Shown here: one piece after another, positions 42,874 to 51,833 of the stretch
How positions within the stretch are numbered: position 1 is the first letter of the stretch
Layout: every line of letters begins with the position of its first letter
Assembly (NCBI GenBank): GCA_964505475.1
Contig: CAZDIJ010000008.1
Location: 1 to 64,000 of the forward strand
Length of the DNA stretch: 64,000 bases
Source of the DNA: JAGXQV01 sp964505475
GTDB taxonomy: Bacteria > Pseudomonadota > Gammaproteobacteria > Burkholderiales > Sulfuricellaceae
Direction of reading: 5' to 3'
Made by a program: the position numbers and the translations under genes
The notes under the pieces: model-generated
What the model was told of the DNA's origin: nothing
The model's database searches: none
Seen by the model: only the letters and a program-made list of their open reading frames with translations

Positions 42874-43665
42874 ATGGAAAAGTACGTTCAAGTCGAAAAC
42901 GTCCAAATGGTTTTCGCCACCAAGAAAGGCCCGTTCGTCGCGCTGCGCGACATCGACCTCAACATCGCCCAGGGGGAATTCATCTCCCTGATCGGCCACT
43001 CGGGCTGCGGCAAATCGACCCTGCTCAATCTGGTGGCGGGACTGACCACCCCGAGCAACGGCGCGATGCTCTGCGCCGGGCGGGAAATCGCCGGCCCCGG
43101 ACCGGAGCGCGCGGTGGTGTTCCAGAACCACAGCCTGCTGCCCTGGCTGACCTGCTTTGAAAACGTCTATCTGGCGGTGGAGCGGGTATTCGGCCGCGCC
43201 GAAAGCAAGGCGACCATGAAGAAGCGCACCCACGAGGCGCTCGCCCTGGTCGGCCTGACCCACGCCGAGCACAAGCACCCCCACGAGATTTCCGGCGGCA
43301 TGAAGCAGCGCGTCGGCATCGCCCGCGCCCTGTCGATGCAGCCCAAGGTGCTGCTGATGGACGAACCCTTCGGCGCGCTCGACGCCCTGACCCGCGCCCA
43401 CCTCCAGGACGAGCTGATGAAGATCGCCATGGCGACCCACAGCACCGTGGTCATGGTCACCCACGACGTGGACGAAGCGGTGCTGCTGTCCGACCGCATC
43501 GTCATGCTGACCAACGGCCCGGCGGCGACCATCGGCGAAATCCTCCACGTCCAACTGGAGCGCCCGCGCGAGCGGCTGGCGCTGGCCAACGACCCGAAAT
43601 ACCACGAATACCGTGGCGCGGTGCTGGAATTTTTGTACCACCGCCAACTGCGCCCGGCGGCTTGA
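42874..43665 (+). CDS. nrtC: Nitrate ABC transporter ATP-binding protein
   Basis: A 263-residue ABC ATPase. Walker A is GHSGCGKST, the Q-loop is in VVFQNHSLLPWLT, the signature is ISGGMKQRV, Walker B is VLLMDEPFGALD, and the switch His is in MVTHDVDEA. It lacks the NrtA-like C-terminal domain of cyanobacterial NrtC, so it resembles NrtD/NasD in size. It powers nitrate import with NrtA and NrtB. The start at 42874 has AAAGGAAG upstream. Confidence 0.93.
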   Translation: MEKYVQVENVQMVFATKKGPFVALRDIDLNIAQGEFISLIGHSGCGKSTLLNLVAGLTTPSNGAMLCAGREIAGPGPERAVVFQNHSLLPWLTCFENVYLAVERVFGRAESKATMKKRTHEALALVGLTHAEHKHPHEISGGMKQRVGIARALSMQPKVLLMDEPFGALDALTRAHLQDELMKIAMATHSTVVMVTHDVDEAVLLSDRIVMLTNGPAATIGEILHVQLERPRERLALANDPKYHEYRGAVLEFLYHRQLRPAA

Positions 43666-43676
43666 GAAATACAAAA

Positions 43677-43800
43677 ATGTAGGTTGGGTTAGGCGCGGTT
43701 TTTCGCGCCGTAACCCAACAAACCCAAAACCTCCTTTAAAAACGGTTTGAAGGATCAGGTCTTGTTGGGTTACGGCGCACGCGCCTAACCCAACCTACAT
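43677..43800. repeat. Family C inverted repeat, copy 2
   Basis: ATGTAGGTTGGGTTAGGCGC at the left and its perfect 20-base complement at the right end (43781-43800). An inner pair (GCGCCGTAACCCAACAAACC and TTGTTGGGTTACGGCGC) makes a cruciform-capable unit. It separates nrtC from nirD in the same transcription direction. Confidence 0.9.
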
Positions 43801-43824
43801 GGGTGAACCTAAAAGGAAAGAATC

Positions 43825-44145
43825 ATGAACGACTGGACCAAAATCTGCACCCTCGAAGACATCCCGCGCCAAGGCAGCAGGGTGGTGGAAAGCGCCCAGG
43901 GACGCATCGCGGTGTTCCGCACCCACGACGACGCGGTGTTCGCCCTTGCAGACCGTTGCCCGCATCGCGGCGGACCGCTGTCGCAGGGCATCGTATGCGG
44001 CTGCAAGGTCACTTGTCCGCTGCACAACTGGAACATCCAGCTCGCCGACGGCCAGGCGGTCGCCCCGGACGTGGGACATGCCGATTCCTACCCGGTGAAG
44101 GTGGAGGATAGCGTCGTATTTGTAGCACTTAGCAGTTCTACCTAG
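43825..44145 (+). CDS. nirD: Nitrite reductase small subunit, Rieske [2Fe-2S]
   Basis: A 106-residue Rieske-fold protein. Cluster ligands are CPHRGG (CxH) and CPLHNW (CxxH). The size and the ending match NirD, the small subunit of assimilatory NADH-nitrite reductase. Here it precedes nirB, the reverse of the usual nirBD order. AAAGGAAAG lies upstream of the ATG. The 44146-44374 spacer that follows contains more C-rich/G-rich palindromes and no gene. Confidence 0.92.
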   Translation: MNDWTKICTLEDIPRQGSRVVESAQGRIAVFRTHDDAVFALADRCPHRGGPLSQGIVCGCKVTCPLHNWNIQLADGQAVAPDVGHADSYPVKVEDSVVFVALSSST

Positions 44146-44167
44146 TTCAGATTTAGCCACCTTTGGT

Positions 44168-44280
44168 TTTAGCTCCCTCCCCCAGCGGGGGAGGGTTGGG
44201 ATGGAGGTGATTCCAAATCGTTCGGTAAATGATTTGCTCGCCCCCATCCTGTCCTTCCCCCGTTGGAGGAAGGGACGTAC
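44168..44280. repeat. C-rich/G-rich palindromic repeat (nirD-nirB spacer)
   Basis: CTCCCTCCCCCAGCGGGGGA and GTCCTTCCCCCGTTGGAGGA are hairpin units like those in family A cores, but the family A ends are missing. This occupies most of the spacer before nirB. Confidence 0.65.
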
Positions 44281-44374
44281 TAACACCGAACGTCATGAAA
44301 TCCGACAAGGTAGAAGTATTGAGTGATGGGAGAAATGCAACCCCAGCCATCACTCGCGACAAAGGAGCAATAAA

Positions 44375-46951
44375 TTGGAAAAAATGAAACTGGTGCTGGT
44401 CGGCAACGGCATGGCCGGGATGCGCGCCGCCGAGGAACTGCTCAAGCTCGCCCCCGACCTCTACGACATCACGGTGTTCGGCGCCGAGCCGCACCCCAAC
44501 TACAACCGCATCATGCTCTCTCCGCTGCTGGCGGGCGAACAGACGGTGCGGGACATCATCATCAACGATCTCGGCTGGTACGCGGAGCACGGCATCACCC
44601 TGCACCTCGACAAGAAGGTGGTGAAGATCGACCGCAAGGCCTGCACCGTCACCGCCGCCGACGGCACCAGCGCCGCCTACGACCGGCTGATTCTCGCCAC
44701 CGGCTCAAAGCCCTTCATCCTCCCGGTGCCGGGCAACGAACTGGACGGCGTGGTGAGCTTCCGCGACATCGCCGATGTCGAGGCGATGGTCGCCGCATCG
44801 CAACAATACCGGCACGCGGTGGTCATCGGCGGCGGCCTGCTCGGCCTGGAAGCCGCCTACGGACTGAAGCTGCGCGGCATGGACGTGACCGTGGTGCATC
44901 TCGCGCCCTGGCTGATGGAACGCCAACTCGACCGCAGCGCCGCCGGGCTGCTGCAAAAGAGTCTGGAGGAAAAGGGCCTCAAATTCCTCCTGGAAAAACG
45001 CACCGAGAAACTCCTCCCCGCGCTTCACACCTCGGCCGCCACGACGGCATCGCCTGACTCCCCCCTTTGCAAAAGGGGGGCGGGGGGGGATTTCAGCGGT
45101 GGTGGTGAAACGACCTCTGACGAAATCCCCCCTAACCCCCCTTTTGCAAAGGGGGGAATGAATACGCAGCGCGTCGCCGCAGTGCGCTTCCAGGACGGTT
45201 CGGAAATCCCCGCCGATCTGGTGGTGATGGCCGCCGGCATCCTCCCCGACGACGCCCTGGCGCGCTCCGCCGGCATCTATTGCGAGCGCGGCATCGTGGT
45301 CAGCGACACCCTCCAGACCTTCGATCCGCGCATCTACGCGCTGGGCGAATGCGTCAGCCATCGCGGCATCAATTACGGGCTGGTCGCCCCGCTCTTTGAA
45401 ATGGCGAAAGTGTGCGCCAACCATCTGGCGCGGATGGGCATCGCCCGCTACAGCGGCACGGTGACTTCCACCAAGCTCAAGGTCACCGGCATCGAACTGT
45501 TCTCGGCGGGTGATTTCAGCGGCAACGAGCGCAGCGAGGAACTGGTGTTTGCGGACGCCGCCGCCGGCATCTACAAAAAGCTGGTGCTGGAAAACAACCG
45601 CATCAAGGGCGCGGTGCTCTACGGCGACAGCGTGGACGGCAGTTGGTACTTCCAGTTGATGCGCGAGGGCGCGGACGTATCCGCGTTCCGCCGCACCCTG
45701 TTGTTCGGCCAGGCGCATCTCGGCGATTCCGGCCACAACCCGGAAACCCGCGTCGCTTCTTTACCCGACAGCGCCGAAATCTGCGGCTGCAACGGCGTGT
45801 GCAAGGGCGACATCGTCAAGGCAATCCGCGACAAGAATCTCTACACCCTCGACGAAGTGCGCTCCCACACCAAGGCCTCGGCCTCCTGCGGCTCCTGCAC
45901 CGGGCTGGTGGAATCGCTGCTGGCGCACACCCTGGGCGGCGATTATTCCGAATCGCCGAACAAGAAGCCGCTGTGCAAATGCACCGACGCCACCCACGAC
46001 AAAGTGCGCGCCGCCATCGCCGAACACGGTTTCAAAACCATGGAAGCCGTGCGCGCCCACTTCGAGTGGAAGACCCCCGACGGCTGCCCGACCTGCCGCA
46101 CCGCGCTCAATTACTACCTGCTGTGCGCCTGGCCGCTGGAATACCGCGACGACCCGCAATCGCGCTATATCAACGAGCGCGCCCACGGCAACATTCAAAA
46201 GGACGGCAGCTACTCGGTGGTGCCGCGCCTCTTCGGCGGGATGTGTACGCCGGATCAATTGCGCGCCATCGCCGATGTGGCCGACAAGTTCCAGGTGCCG
46301 GAAATGAAGGTCACGGGCGGCCAGCGCATCGACCTGTTCGGCATCAAGAAGGAACAGCTCCCGGCGATGTGGAAAGACCTCAGCGACGCCGGCTTCGTCT
46401 CCGGCCACGCCTATGGCAAGGCGATGCGCACCGTCAAGACCTGCGTCGGCAAGACCTGGTGCCGCTTCGGCACCCAGGATTCGACCGGGCTGGGCGTGAA
46501 ACTGGAGGAACTCACCTGGGGTTCGTGGATGCCGCACAAATTCAAGCTCGCCGTCTCCGGCTGCCCGCGCAACTGCGCCGAGGCGACCATCAAGGACTTC
46601 GGCGTGGTGTGCGTGGATTCCGGCTACGAATTGCACGTCGGCGGCAACGGCGGCATCAAGGTGCGCGTCACCGACCTGCTGGCCAAGGTGGAAAGCGAAG
46701 CGGAAGTGCTGGAATACTGCGGCGCCTTTTGCCAACTCTACCGCGAGGACGCCCATTACCTGGAGCGCACCGCCCCGTGGATAGAGCGCGTCGGCCTGGA
46801 GAAACTCAAGGCCGCCATCGTCGCCGACCCGGAGAAGCGCAAGGCGCTCCATGCCCGCTTCCTCGAATCGCAGCAACCGGCGCAGATCGACCCGTGGAAG
46901 GAACGGGCGAACGGAGTGCAGGCCGGGGAGTTCGCGGTGCTGAGGGGATAA
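44375..46951 (+). CDS. nirB: Assimilatory nitrite reductase large subunit
   Basis: An 858-residue NirB. The N-terminal FAD/NAD(P)H reductase half has MKLVLVGNGMAGMRAAEELL and VVIGGGLLGLEAAYGLKLRG. BFD-like [2Fe-2S] motifs include CGCNGVCKGD and ASCGSCTGLV, with a second BFD-like block CKCTDATHDKVRAA. The sirohaem/[4Fe-4S] domain has TCVGKTWCRFG and SGCPRNCAEATIKD. It reduces nitrite to ammonium in the cytoplasm. The TTG at 44375 is favoured over the ATG at 44384 because AAAGGAG is 7 bases before it. Residues of about 226-262 (PLCKRGAGGDF and PPNPPFAKGG) come from an in-frame palindrome. Confidence 0.93.
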   Translation: MEKMKLVLVGNGMAGMRAAEELLKLAPDLYDITVFGAEPHPNYNRIMLSPLLAGEQTVRDIIINDLGWYAEHGITLHLDKKVVKIDRKACTVTAADGTSAAYDRLILATGSKPFILPVPGNELDGVVSFRDIADVEAMVAASQQYRHAVVIGGGLLGLEAAYGLKLRGMDVTVVHLAPWLMERQLDRSAAGLLQKSLEEKGLKFLLEKRTEKLLPALHTSAATTASPDSPLCKRGAGGDFSGGGETTSDEIPPNPPFAKGGMNTQRVAAVRFQDGSEIPADLVVMAAGILPDDALARSAGIYCERGIVVSDTLQTFDPRIYALGECVSHRGINYGLVAPLFEMAKVCANHLARMGIARYSGTVTSTKLKVTGIELFSAGDFSGNERSEELVFADAAAGIYKKLVLENNRIKGAVLYGDSVDGSWYFQLMREGADVSAFRRTLLFGQAHLGDSGHNPETRVASLPDSAEICGCNGVCKGDIVKAIRDKNLYTLDEVRSHTKASASCGSCTGLVESLLAHTLGGDYSESPNKKPLCKCTDATHDKVRAAIAEHGFKTMEAVRAHFEWKTPDGCPTCRTALNYYLLCAWPLEYRDDPQSRYINERAHGNIQKDGSYSVVPRLFGGMCTPDQLRAIADVADKFQVPEMKVTGGQRIDLFGIKKEQLPAMWKDLSDAGFVSGHAYGKAMRTVKTCVGKTWCRFGTQDSTGLGVKLEELTWGSWMPHKFKLAVSGCPRNCAEATIKDFGVVCVDSGYELHVGGNGGIKVRVTDLLAKVESEAEVLEYCGAFCQLYREDAHYLERTAPWIERVGLEKLKAAIVADPEKRKALHARFLESQQPAQIDPWKERANGVQAGEFAVLRG
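45050..45160. repeat. Palindromic repeat inserted in frame within nirB
   Basis: CCCCCCTTTGCAAAAGGGGG and the complementary CCCCCCTTTTGCAAAGGGGG, about 60 bases apart, lie inside the FAD domain coding sequence. They encode SPLCKRGAGGDF and PPNPPFAKGG peptides. The reading frame is preserved through the whole element. Confidence 0.88.
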
Positions 46952-46955
46952 CGAA

Positions 46956-46998
46956 ATGTAGGTTGGGTTAGGCGCATGCGCCGTAACCCAACCTGCAT
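46956..46998. repeat. Family C inverted repeat, short copy 3
   Basis: ATGTAGGTTGGGTTAGGCGC and GCGCCGTAACCCAACCTGCA, back to back, form a nearly perfect short hairpin between nirB and nasA. It contains the outer arms of the copy at 43677 without the inner part. Confidence 0.85.
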
Positions 46999-47014
46999 GA
47001 CGTAAGGAGGAATC

Positions 47015-49219
47015 ATGTTATTCGGCAGAACCCAGAAAAACCCCATCAAGATCGCCGACAAGGGCGTGATGGAGTGGCGCTACGCCACGTGCGGCTATTG
47101 CTCGACCGGCTGTTCCATCGAGGTCGGCCTCGACGCGGACGGCAAGCCGGTGTCGTCGCGTGGCGTGGCGGATGCCGACGTGAACCGGGGCAAGCTGTGT
47201 CTGAAGGGGCTGTTCGAGCACGAGCTGTTCAGCTCCGCCGGACGCGGCACGCAACCGCTGATCCGCGACCACTGGCACCAGTCCTGGCAGGCGACGGATT
47301 GGACCAGGGCGCTGGACAAGCTGCACGATGAAATCCGCCGCGTCCAGGCCAAGCATGGGGCGGACTCTTTTGCCATCATCTCCACCGGGCAGATGTTGAC
47401 CGAGGAGTTCTACACCCTCGGCAAGCTCACCCGCGGCCTGATCGGCACCAACAATTACGACGGCAACACCACCCTGTGCATGTCGTCGGCGGTGTCCGGC
47501 TACAAGCGCTCTTTCGGCTCGGACGGCCCGCCCGGTTGTTACGAGGATTTCGAGCACACCGACTGCCTGATCGCCTGGGGTTCCAACCTGCCCGAGCAGC
47601 ACCCGATCATCTACTGGCGCATGAAGGAGGCGCAGGAGAAGCGCGGGTTTCCATTGATCGTGGTCGATCCGCGCGTCACCATGCTGGCGCAGAACGCCCA
47701 TATCCATCTGGCGATCACCCCCGGCACCGACGTGGTGCTGCAAAACGCGCTGATGCACGTCATTTTCGCCGAAGGGCTGGAAGACCAGCGCTACATCGAC
47801 GCCAACACCCACGGCATCGCCGAACTGCGCGCGCTGGTCGCCCAGTACGACCCGGTCACTGCGTCGAAAATCTGCGGCATCGACGAGGACACCATCCGCG
47901 TGGTGGCGCGCACCTTCGCCAAAGCTGGTGCGGCCATGCAAATCTGGACGATGGGCATCAACCAGTCCACCCACGGCTCCGACGGCGTAGTCGGCATCAA
48001 CAACCTCGCCCTGATTACCGGCAACATTGGCAAGCCGGGCGGCACCTCGCTATCCATCACCGGCCAGTGCAACGCGATGGGTACGCGCGAGTGGTCGTCG
48101 TGCTCGGGGCTGCCCAACTACCGCGTTCTGGAAAACCTGCAGCACCGCGAGGAAGTGGCGAAATTCTGGAACGTCGATCCCGAATTTTTCCCCAAGAAAC
48201 GGGGCATGTACCAGACCGACATTTATCAGGCGATGGAGGCCGGGCAGATCAAGGGCATGTGGCTGATCGCCACCAACCCGCTGTCGTCGCTGCCCAACAC
48301 GGCGCGCATCCGCAAGGCGATGGAGAAACTGGAATTCTGCTGCGTGCAGGACTGCTATCAGGACACCGAAAGCGCGCAGTACGCCCACCTCTACCTGCCC
48401 GCCGGAACCTGGGCGGAAAAGGAGGGCGTGATGACCAACACCGAGCGGCGCATCAATCTCATCAACCCCCTCGCCACCCCGCCCGGCGAGGCCAAACCCG
48501 ATTTGTGGATATTCAACCGGGTGGCGGAGCGTTTCAATAGCGATGGCAAAGTGAAGTTCCCGGAAAAAGCCGCCGACGTGTTTCTGGAAATGGGCGAGCT
48601 GTCGAAAGGCCGCCTGGCGGACATCTCCGGCATGAACCACGAACTGCTGGAAAAGAATCGCGGCGTGCAGTGGCCTTACACCGCCGAACAAGCGGCGCAA
48701 GGCATCGCCCCGCCCAAGGGCGGCAAACGCCTGTATAGCGAGGACGGCGTATTCAGTTATCCCGATGGCCGCGCCAACCTGATCCCGCTGCCCTTCATCG
48801 ACAACAACGAAGTACCCGACGCAGCCTTCCCCTTCTGGCTCAACACCGGGCGGCTCATCGAGCACTGGCACGGGCGCACCAAGACCGGCAAGATCGGCAA
48901 CAACAACAAGTTCAGCCCGATCCCCTTCATCGAGATCAACCCCGACGCGGCGGCGGAACTGGGTATTGCGCGCGGCGACTATGTGCGCCTGGTATCGCGC
49001 CGCTCCGACGCGGTGGCGATGGCCATGCCCACCCAGCGGGTGGCGAAGAACGCGCTGTTCCTGCCTTTCCATTTTCACGACTGCGCCAACCGCCTGACGC
49101 TGGGACTGCTCGACCCGCACTCGCGCCAGCCCGCTTACAAGCAGTCGGCGGTGAGGATCGAGAAGATTGCCGATCAAGTCGCAGCGGCACGGTTGAGCAA
49201 GGAAATGCGCAAGTTTTAA
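47015..49219 (+). CDS. nasA: Assimilatory nitrate reductase, molybdopterin subunit
   Basis: A 734-residue molybdopterin oxidoreductase. The N-terminal [4Fe-4S] motif has C26, C29, C33 and C62 (CGYCSTGC, KLCLKG). Mo-bisMGD domains follow, and a C-terminal molydop_binding domain reads LNTGRLIEHWHGRTKTG. It has no Tat signal and no NasA-type C-terminal BFD domain, so it is the NarB-like ferredoxin-type size class. It reduces nitrate to nitrite in the cytoplasm. The adjacent DmsBC-like fusion could be its electron donor. AAGGAGGAA lies before the ATG. Confidence 0.92.
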   Translation: MLFGRTQKNPIKIADKGVMEWRYATCGYCSTGCSIEVGLDADGKPVSSRGVADADVNRGKLCLKGLFEHELFSSAGRGTQPLIRDHWHQSWQATDWTRALDKLHDEIRRVQAKHGADSFAIISTGQMLTEEFYTLGKLTRGLIGTNNYDGNTTLCMSSAVSGYKRSFGSDGPPGCYEDFEHTDCLIAWGSNLPEQHPIIYWRMKEAQEKRGFPLIVVDPRVTMLAQNAHIHLAITPGTDVVLQNALMHVIFAEGLEDQRYIDANTHGIAELRALVAQYDPVTASKICGIDEDTIRVVARTFAKAGAAMQIWTMGINQSTHGSDGVVGINNLALITGNIGKPGGTSLSITGQCNAMGTREWSSCSGLPNYRVLENLQHREEVAKFWNVDPEFFPKKRGMYQTDIYQAMEAGQIKGMWLIATNPLSSLPNTARIRKAMEKLEFCCVQDCYQDTESAQYAHLYLPAGTWAEKEGVMTNTERRINLINPLATPPGEAKPDLWIFNRVAERFNSDGKVKFPEKAADVFLEMGELSKGRLADISGMNHELLEKNRGVQWPYTAEQAAQGIAPPKGGKRLYSEDGVFSYPDGRANLIPLPFIDNNEVPDAAFPFWLNTGRLIEHWHGRTKTGKIGNNNKFSPIPFIEINPDAAAELGIARGDYVRLVSRRSDAVAMAMPTQRVAKNALFLPFHFHDCANRLTLGLLDPHSRQPAYKQSAVRIEKIADQVAAARLSKEMRKF

Positions 49220-49227
49220 TTTTCATA

Positions 49228-49350
49228 GGCCGACAAGTCCCCTCTCCCGCAGGCGGGAGAGGGTTAGGGTGAGGGAATATCGGGATGCGAATCCGCCCCG
49301 GACTCCCTCACCCCCGGCCCCTCCCCCGCCTGCGGGGGAGGGGAGCAAAC
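49228..49350. repeat. C-rich/G-rich palindromes between nasA and dmsBC-like gene
   Basis: CCCTCTCCCGCAGGCGGGAG and CCCTCCCCCGCCTGCGGGGG are adjacent hairpins of the type found inside hrpA and tex. They keep an open frame upstream of the next gene, which makes a spurious longer start at 49269 possible. Confidence 0.75.
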
Positions 49351-49364
49351 CGTGGAGAAGCGAA

Positions 49365-51248
49365 ATGTACCAAGCCCGAGACAACGAACCCGCTTACGCC
49401 TGCCTCGACGATCCGGCCTGCCGCACGCAGAACCGCTACGGCAAATCCATCGAAACCGTCGCGCCCGGCGACCCGCGCCGCGGACAAACCCTCGCCATCA
49501 ACGGCGACCCCGCCGTCGGCGCCAACCCCAACCGCTACAAGCAGCATGGCTTCTACTTCAACGCCGACAACTGCATCGCCTGCCACGCCTGCGAGGCGGC
49601 CTGCTCGGAGAAGAACGACAACCCCGCGCACCTGGCCTTCCGCTCGGTGGGCTTCGTCGAGGGCGGCAGCTATCCGAACATGGCGCGCGTCAATATTTCA
49701 TTGGCCTGCAACCACTGCGACGACCCGGTGTGCCTGAAGGGCTGCCCGACCCGCGCCTACACCAAGTTCGCCGAATACGGCGCGGTGCTGCAAGACCCCG
49801 ACATCTGCTTCGGCTGCGGCTACTGCACCTGGGTGTGCCCCTACAACGCGCCGCAGCTCGACCCGGTGAAGGGACAGGTGACCAAGTGCAATATGTGCGT
49901 CGATCGCCTCGAAGTCGGCCTGAAACCCGCCTGCGCCGCGGCCTGCCTGGGCAAGGCGCTGGATTTCGGGGTGATCGAGAACATCCCGGAAGGGCGCAGC
50001 CAGGCTCGGATCGACATCCCAGGTTTTCCCAGCCCGGAGATCACCCACCCCAACGTGCGCTTCCAGCAGACCCGCAGCCTGCCGCGCGACATGCTGCGGG
50101 TGGACAGCGTGCCGCTCAAATACCACCGCGACGACGCTGGCGGCGCCTACCGCCCGGAGCTCGATCCCAAGCACGGTTTCAAGCGCGAGTGGAATCTGCG
50201 CAAACTGCTCGGTTCCCACGAAAACGCCCACATCGCCTTCACTCTGAGCGCCCAGGCGGTGATGGGCGCCTTCCTGCTGCTCACCCTGGGGGCGGCGGCA
50301 TTCGCCCCGCTGGCGTCCTTCAATGCCAGCCCGGCTTTCCTGCCGGCGCTGGCGGCGATGGTGGGGCTGATGGGCGCAGGCCTGTTCAAGCTCAACATGC
50401 ATCTGGGCAAACCGCACCGTTTTTACCGGGGGTTCTACAACCTCAAGCACTCACCGGTCAGCCGCGAAATCGCCGGAGTATCGGCGTTTTTCGCCGGACT
50501 GTCGGGCTATGCCCTGCTTGCCCTGTTCGACCGCCCGCCGGCCGCGCTGCAAACCTTGTGCGCGGGAATCGGCCTCGCCGGCATGGCTTTCGGCGGCTAT
50601 TACATGATTAAGCTCTACCTCATCCCGGCGCGCCCCTTCTGGAACCACTGGCATACCGGCGCGGCGTTCGCCGGCTCCGCGCTGTCGCTCGGTGCGCCGC
50701 TGCTGGGGCTGATCGCACTGGCGGCCGGAGCCGCGGCGCCGGAACTGGGACGCCTGCTGGCCGCCGTGGCGGGGGTGGGGTTGGCGCTGGAAGGGGCGGG
50801 ATTGATCGCCCACGCCCGCCGCCTGCGTACCCAGGAAAGCGAAGGCGCAGCCTCGTTCTACGAGCAGAGCACCACTTTCGGCTGCTCCTATCGGCTGCGC
50901 AACATCCTGCTCGGCGCAGCCCTGCTGCTGGCCTTGTTCCTCGCTTTCGCGGACGGCCAGAACCAGGTTTTGTTCGTACCGCTGGCGCTGTTGGCGCTGT
51001 TCCAAGCCATCCTCGGGCGGGCGCTGTTCTACGTGCCGGTGATCCCCACCACCCTGCCGGGCGCGTTCTTCTGGCGCAACCCCGGCTTCGTCGAGCACGC
51101 CCGCGAAACCGGCCTGGCCGCCATGCCGCAACTCGGCGTGGCGTATCAGCGCCACCATGCCTTCCGGCTCGGCGAATTGCTGGATACGCTGGCGAAAACC
51201 CCGCTCCGGGAAAAACTCGCCCAAATGAAAAGGGTGTTTACCGGGTGA
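49365..51248 (+). CDS. DmsB-DmsC-like fusion: Fe-S and membrane-anchor quinol oxidase
   Basis: A 627-residue protein. Residues of about 65-205 form a four-cluster ferredoxin subunit like DmsB (CIACHACEAAC, CNHCDDPVCLKGCP, CFGCGYCTWVCP, CNMCVDRLE). After a linker, about residues 285-600 form an eight-helix anchor like DmsC (SAQAVMGAFLLLTLG onward, MHLGKPHRFYRGFYNLKHS). It would take electrons from quinol and pass them to a molybdoenzyme. The only molybdoenzyme nearby is the cytoplasmic NasA directly upstream, so quinol-linked nitrate assimilation is inferred. I start at the ATG at 49365; the longer frame is repeat-derived. Confidence 0.88.
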   Translation: MYQARDNEPAYACLDDPACRTQNRYGKSIETVAPGDPRRGQTLAINGDPAVGANPNRYKQHGFYFNADNCIACHACEAACSEKNDNPAHLAFRSVGFVEGGSYPNMARVNISLACNHCDDPVCLKGCPTRAYTKFAEYGAVLQDPDICFGCGYCTWVCPYNAPQLDPVKGQVTKCNMCVDRLEVGLKPACAAACLGKALDFGVIENIPEGRSQARIDIPGFPSPEITHPNVRFQQTRSLPRDMLRVDSVPLKYHRDDAGGAYRPELDPKHGFKREWNLRKLLGSHENAHIAFTLSAQAVMGAFLLLTLGAAAFAPLASFNASPAFLPALAAMVGLMGAGLFKLNMHLGKPHRFYRGFYNLKHSPVSREIAGVSAFFAGLSGYALLALFDRPPAALQTLCAGIGLAGMAFGGYYMIKLYLIPARPFWNHWHTGAAFAGSALSLGAPLLGLIALAAGAAAPELGRLLAAVAGVGLALEGAGLIAHARRLRTQESEGAASFYEQSTTFGCSYRLRNILLGAALLLALFLAFADGQNQVLFVPLALLALFQAILGRALFYVPVIPTTLPGAFFWRNPGFVEHARETGLAAMPQLGVAYQRHHAFRLGELLDTLAKTPLREKLAQMKRVFTG

Positions 51249-51284
51249 TTTCCGATGGCCGCCGGCCATCCCGGCGGCGCGGCG

Positions 51285-51833
51285 TCAAAACCAGATTTCC
51301 GGGTAACGCCGCGACGCCGGAATATTGTTGACCAGCAGCGCCACCGCCAGCAGGATCAGGGGTCCCACGGCGGCGGGCATCAGCACGTACCAGAAACCCA
51401 GATCGTGTATCTCGGCGGAACCGATCACCGCGATCAAGGCCGTGGCGCCGCCGGGCGGATGCAGCGTCCGGGTGGCGTGCATCAGGGCGATGGCGCTGGC
51501 GACCGCCAGCGCTTCCGCGAGCCAGGGATAGGGATGGAACAGCTTCCAGCAAATGACGCCGACGATGGCGGAAAGCACGTGCCCGCCCACCAGATTGCGC
51601 GGCTGCGCCAAGGGGCTGCGCACCGCGCCGTAGACCAGCACGGCGGAGGCGCCGAAAGAGCCGATCATCAGCGACAGATCGGTTCCGCCGAAAAAGAGCC
51701 GATCCACCCAGGCCACCCCGGCGATGCCGAGGAAGCCGCCGATCCACGACCAGACCATTTCTTCGTTGCTGACCCGCGGCGGGCTGCCGCGAGTGGTGCC
51801 GCGCATCTTGCGAAAATACTCGGGGATTTTCAC
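51285..51833 (-). CDS. HPP-family integral membrane protein (possible nitrite transporter)
   Basis: About 182 residues with four to five helices and the HPP signature in MHATRTLHPPGGATALIAVI. SFGASAVLVYGAVRSPLAQP is also typical. HPP proteins of cyanobacteria and chloroplasts have been linked to nitrite transport, which fits the nitrate assimilation genes that converge on this one. The GTG start at 51833 overlaps the stop of the CBS gene (GTGA), so the two are coupled. A longer open frame upstream lies inside the CBS gene and is rejected. Confidence 0.87.
   Translation of the reverse strand: MKIPEYFRKMRGTTRGSPPRVSNEEMVWSWIGGFLGIAGVAWVDRLFFGGTDLSLMIGSFGASAVLVYGAVRSPLAQPRNLVGGHVLSAIVGVICWKLFHPYPWLAEALAVASAIALMHATRTLHPPGGATALIAVIGSAEIHDLGFWYVLMPAAVGPLILLAVALLVNNIPASRRYPEIWF

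Noticed and set aside
45050..45160. SPLCKRG and PPFAKGG peptides as a genuine NirB domain
   Set aside because: The DNA is a palindrome also found in non-coding sequence here, so the peptide is a by-product of insertion.
51253..51269. GATGGCC-GCC-GGCCATC hairpin as a terminator between the dmsBC-like and HPP genes
   Set aside because: It has only a 7-base stem and no T tract in either direction; too weak to list as a terminator.
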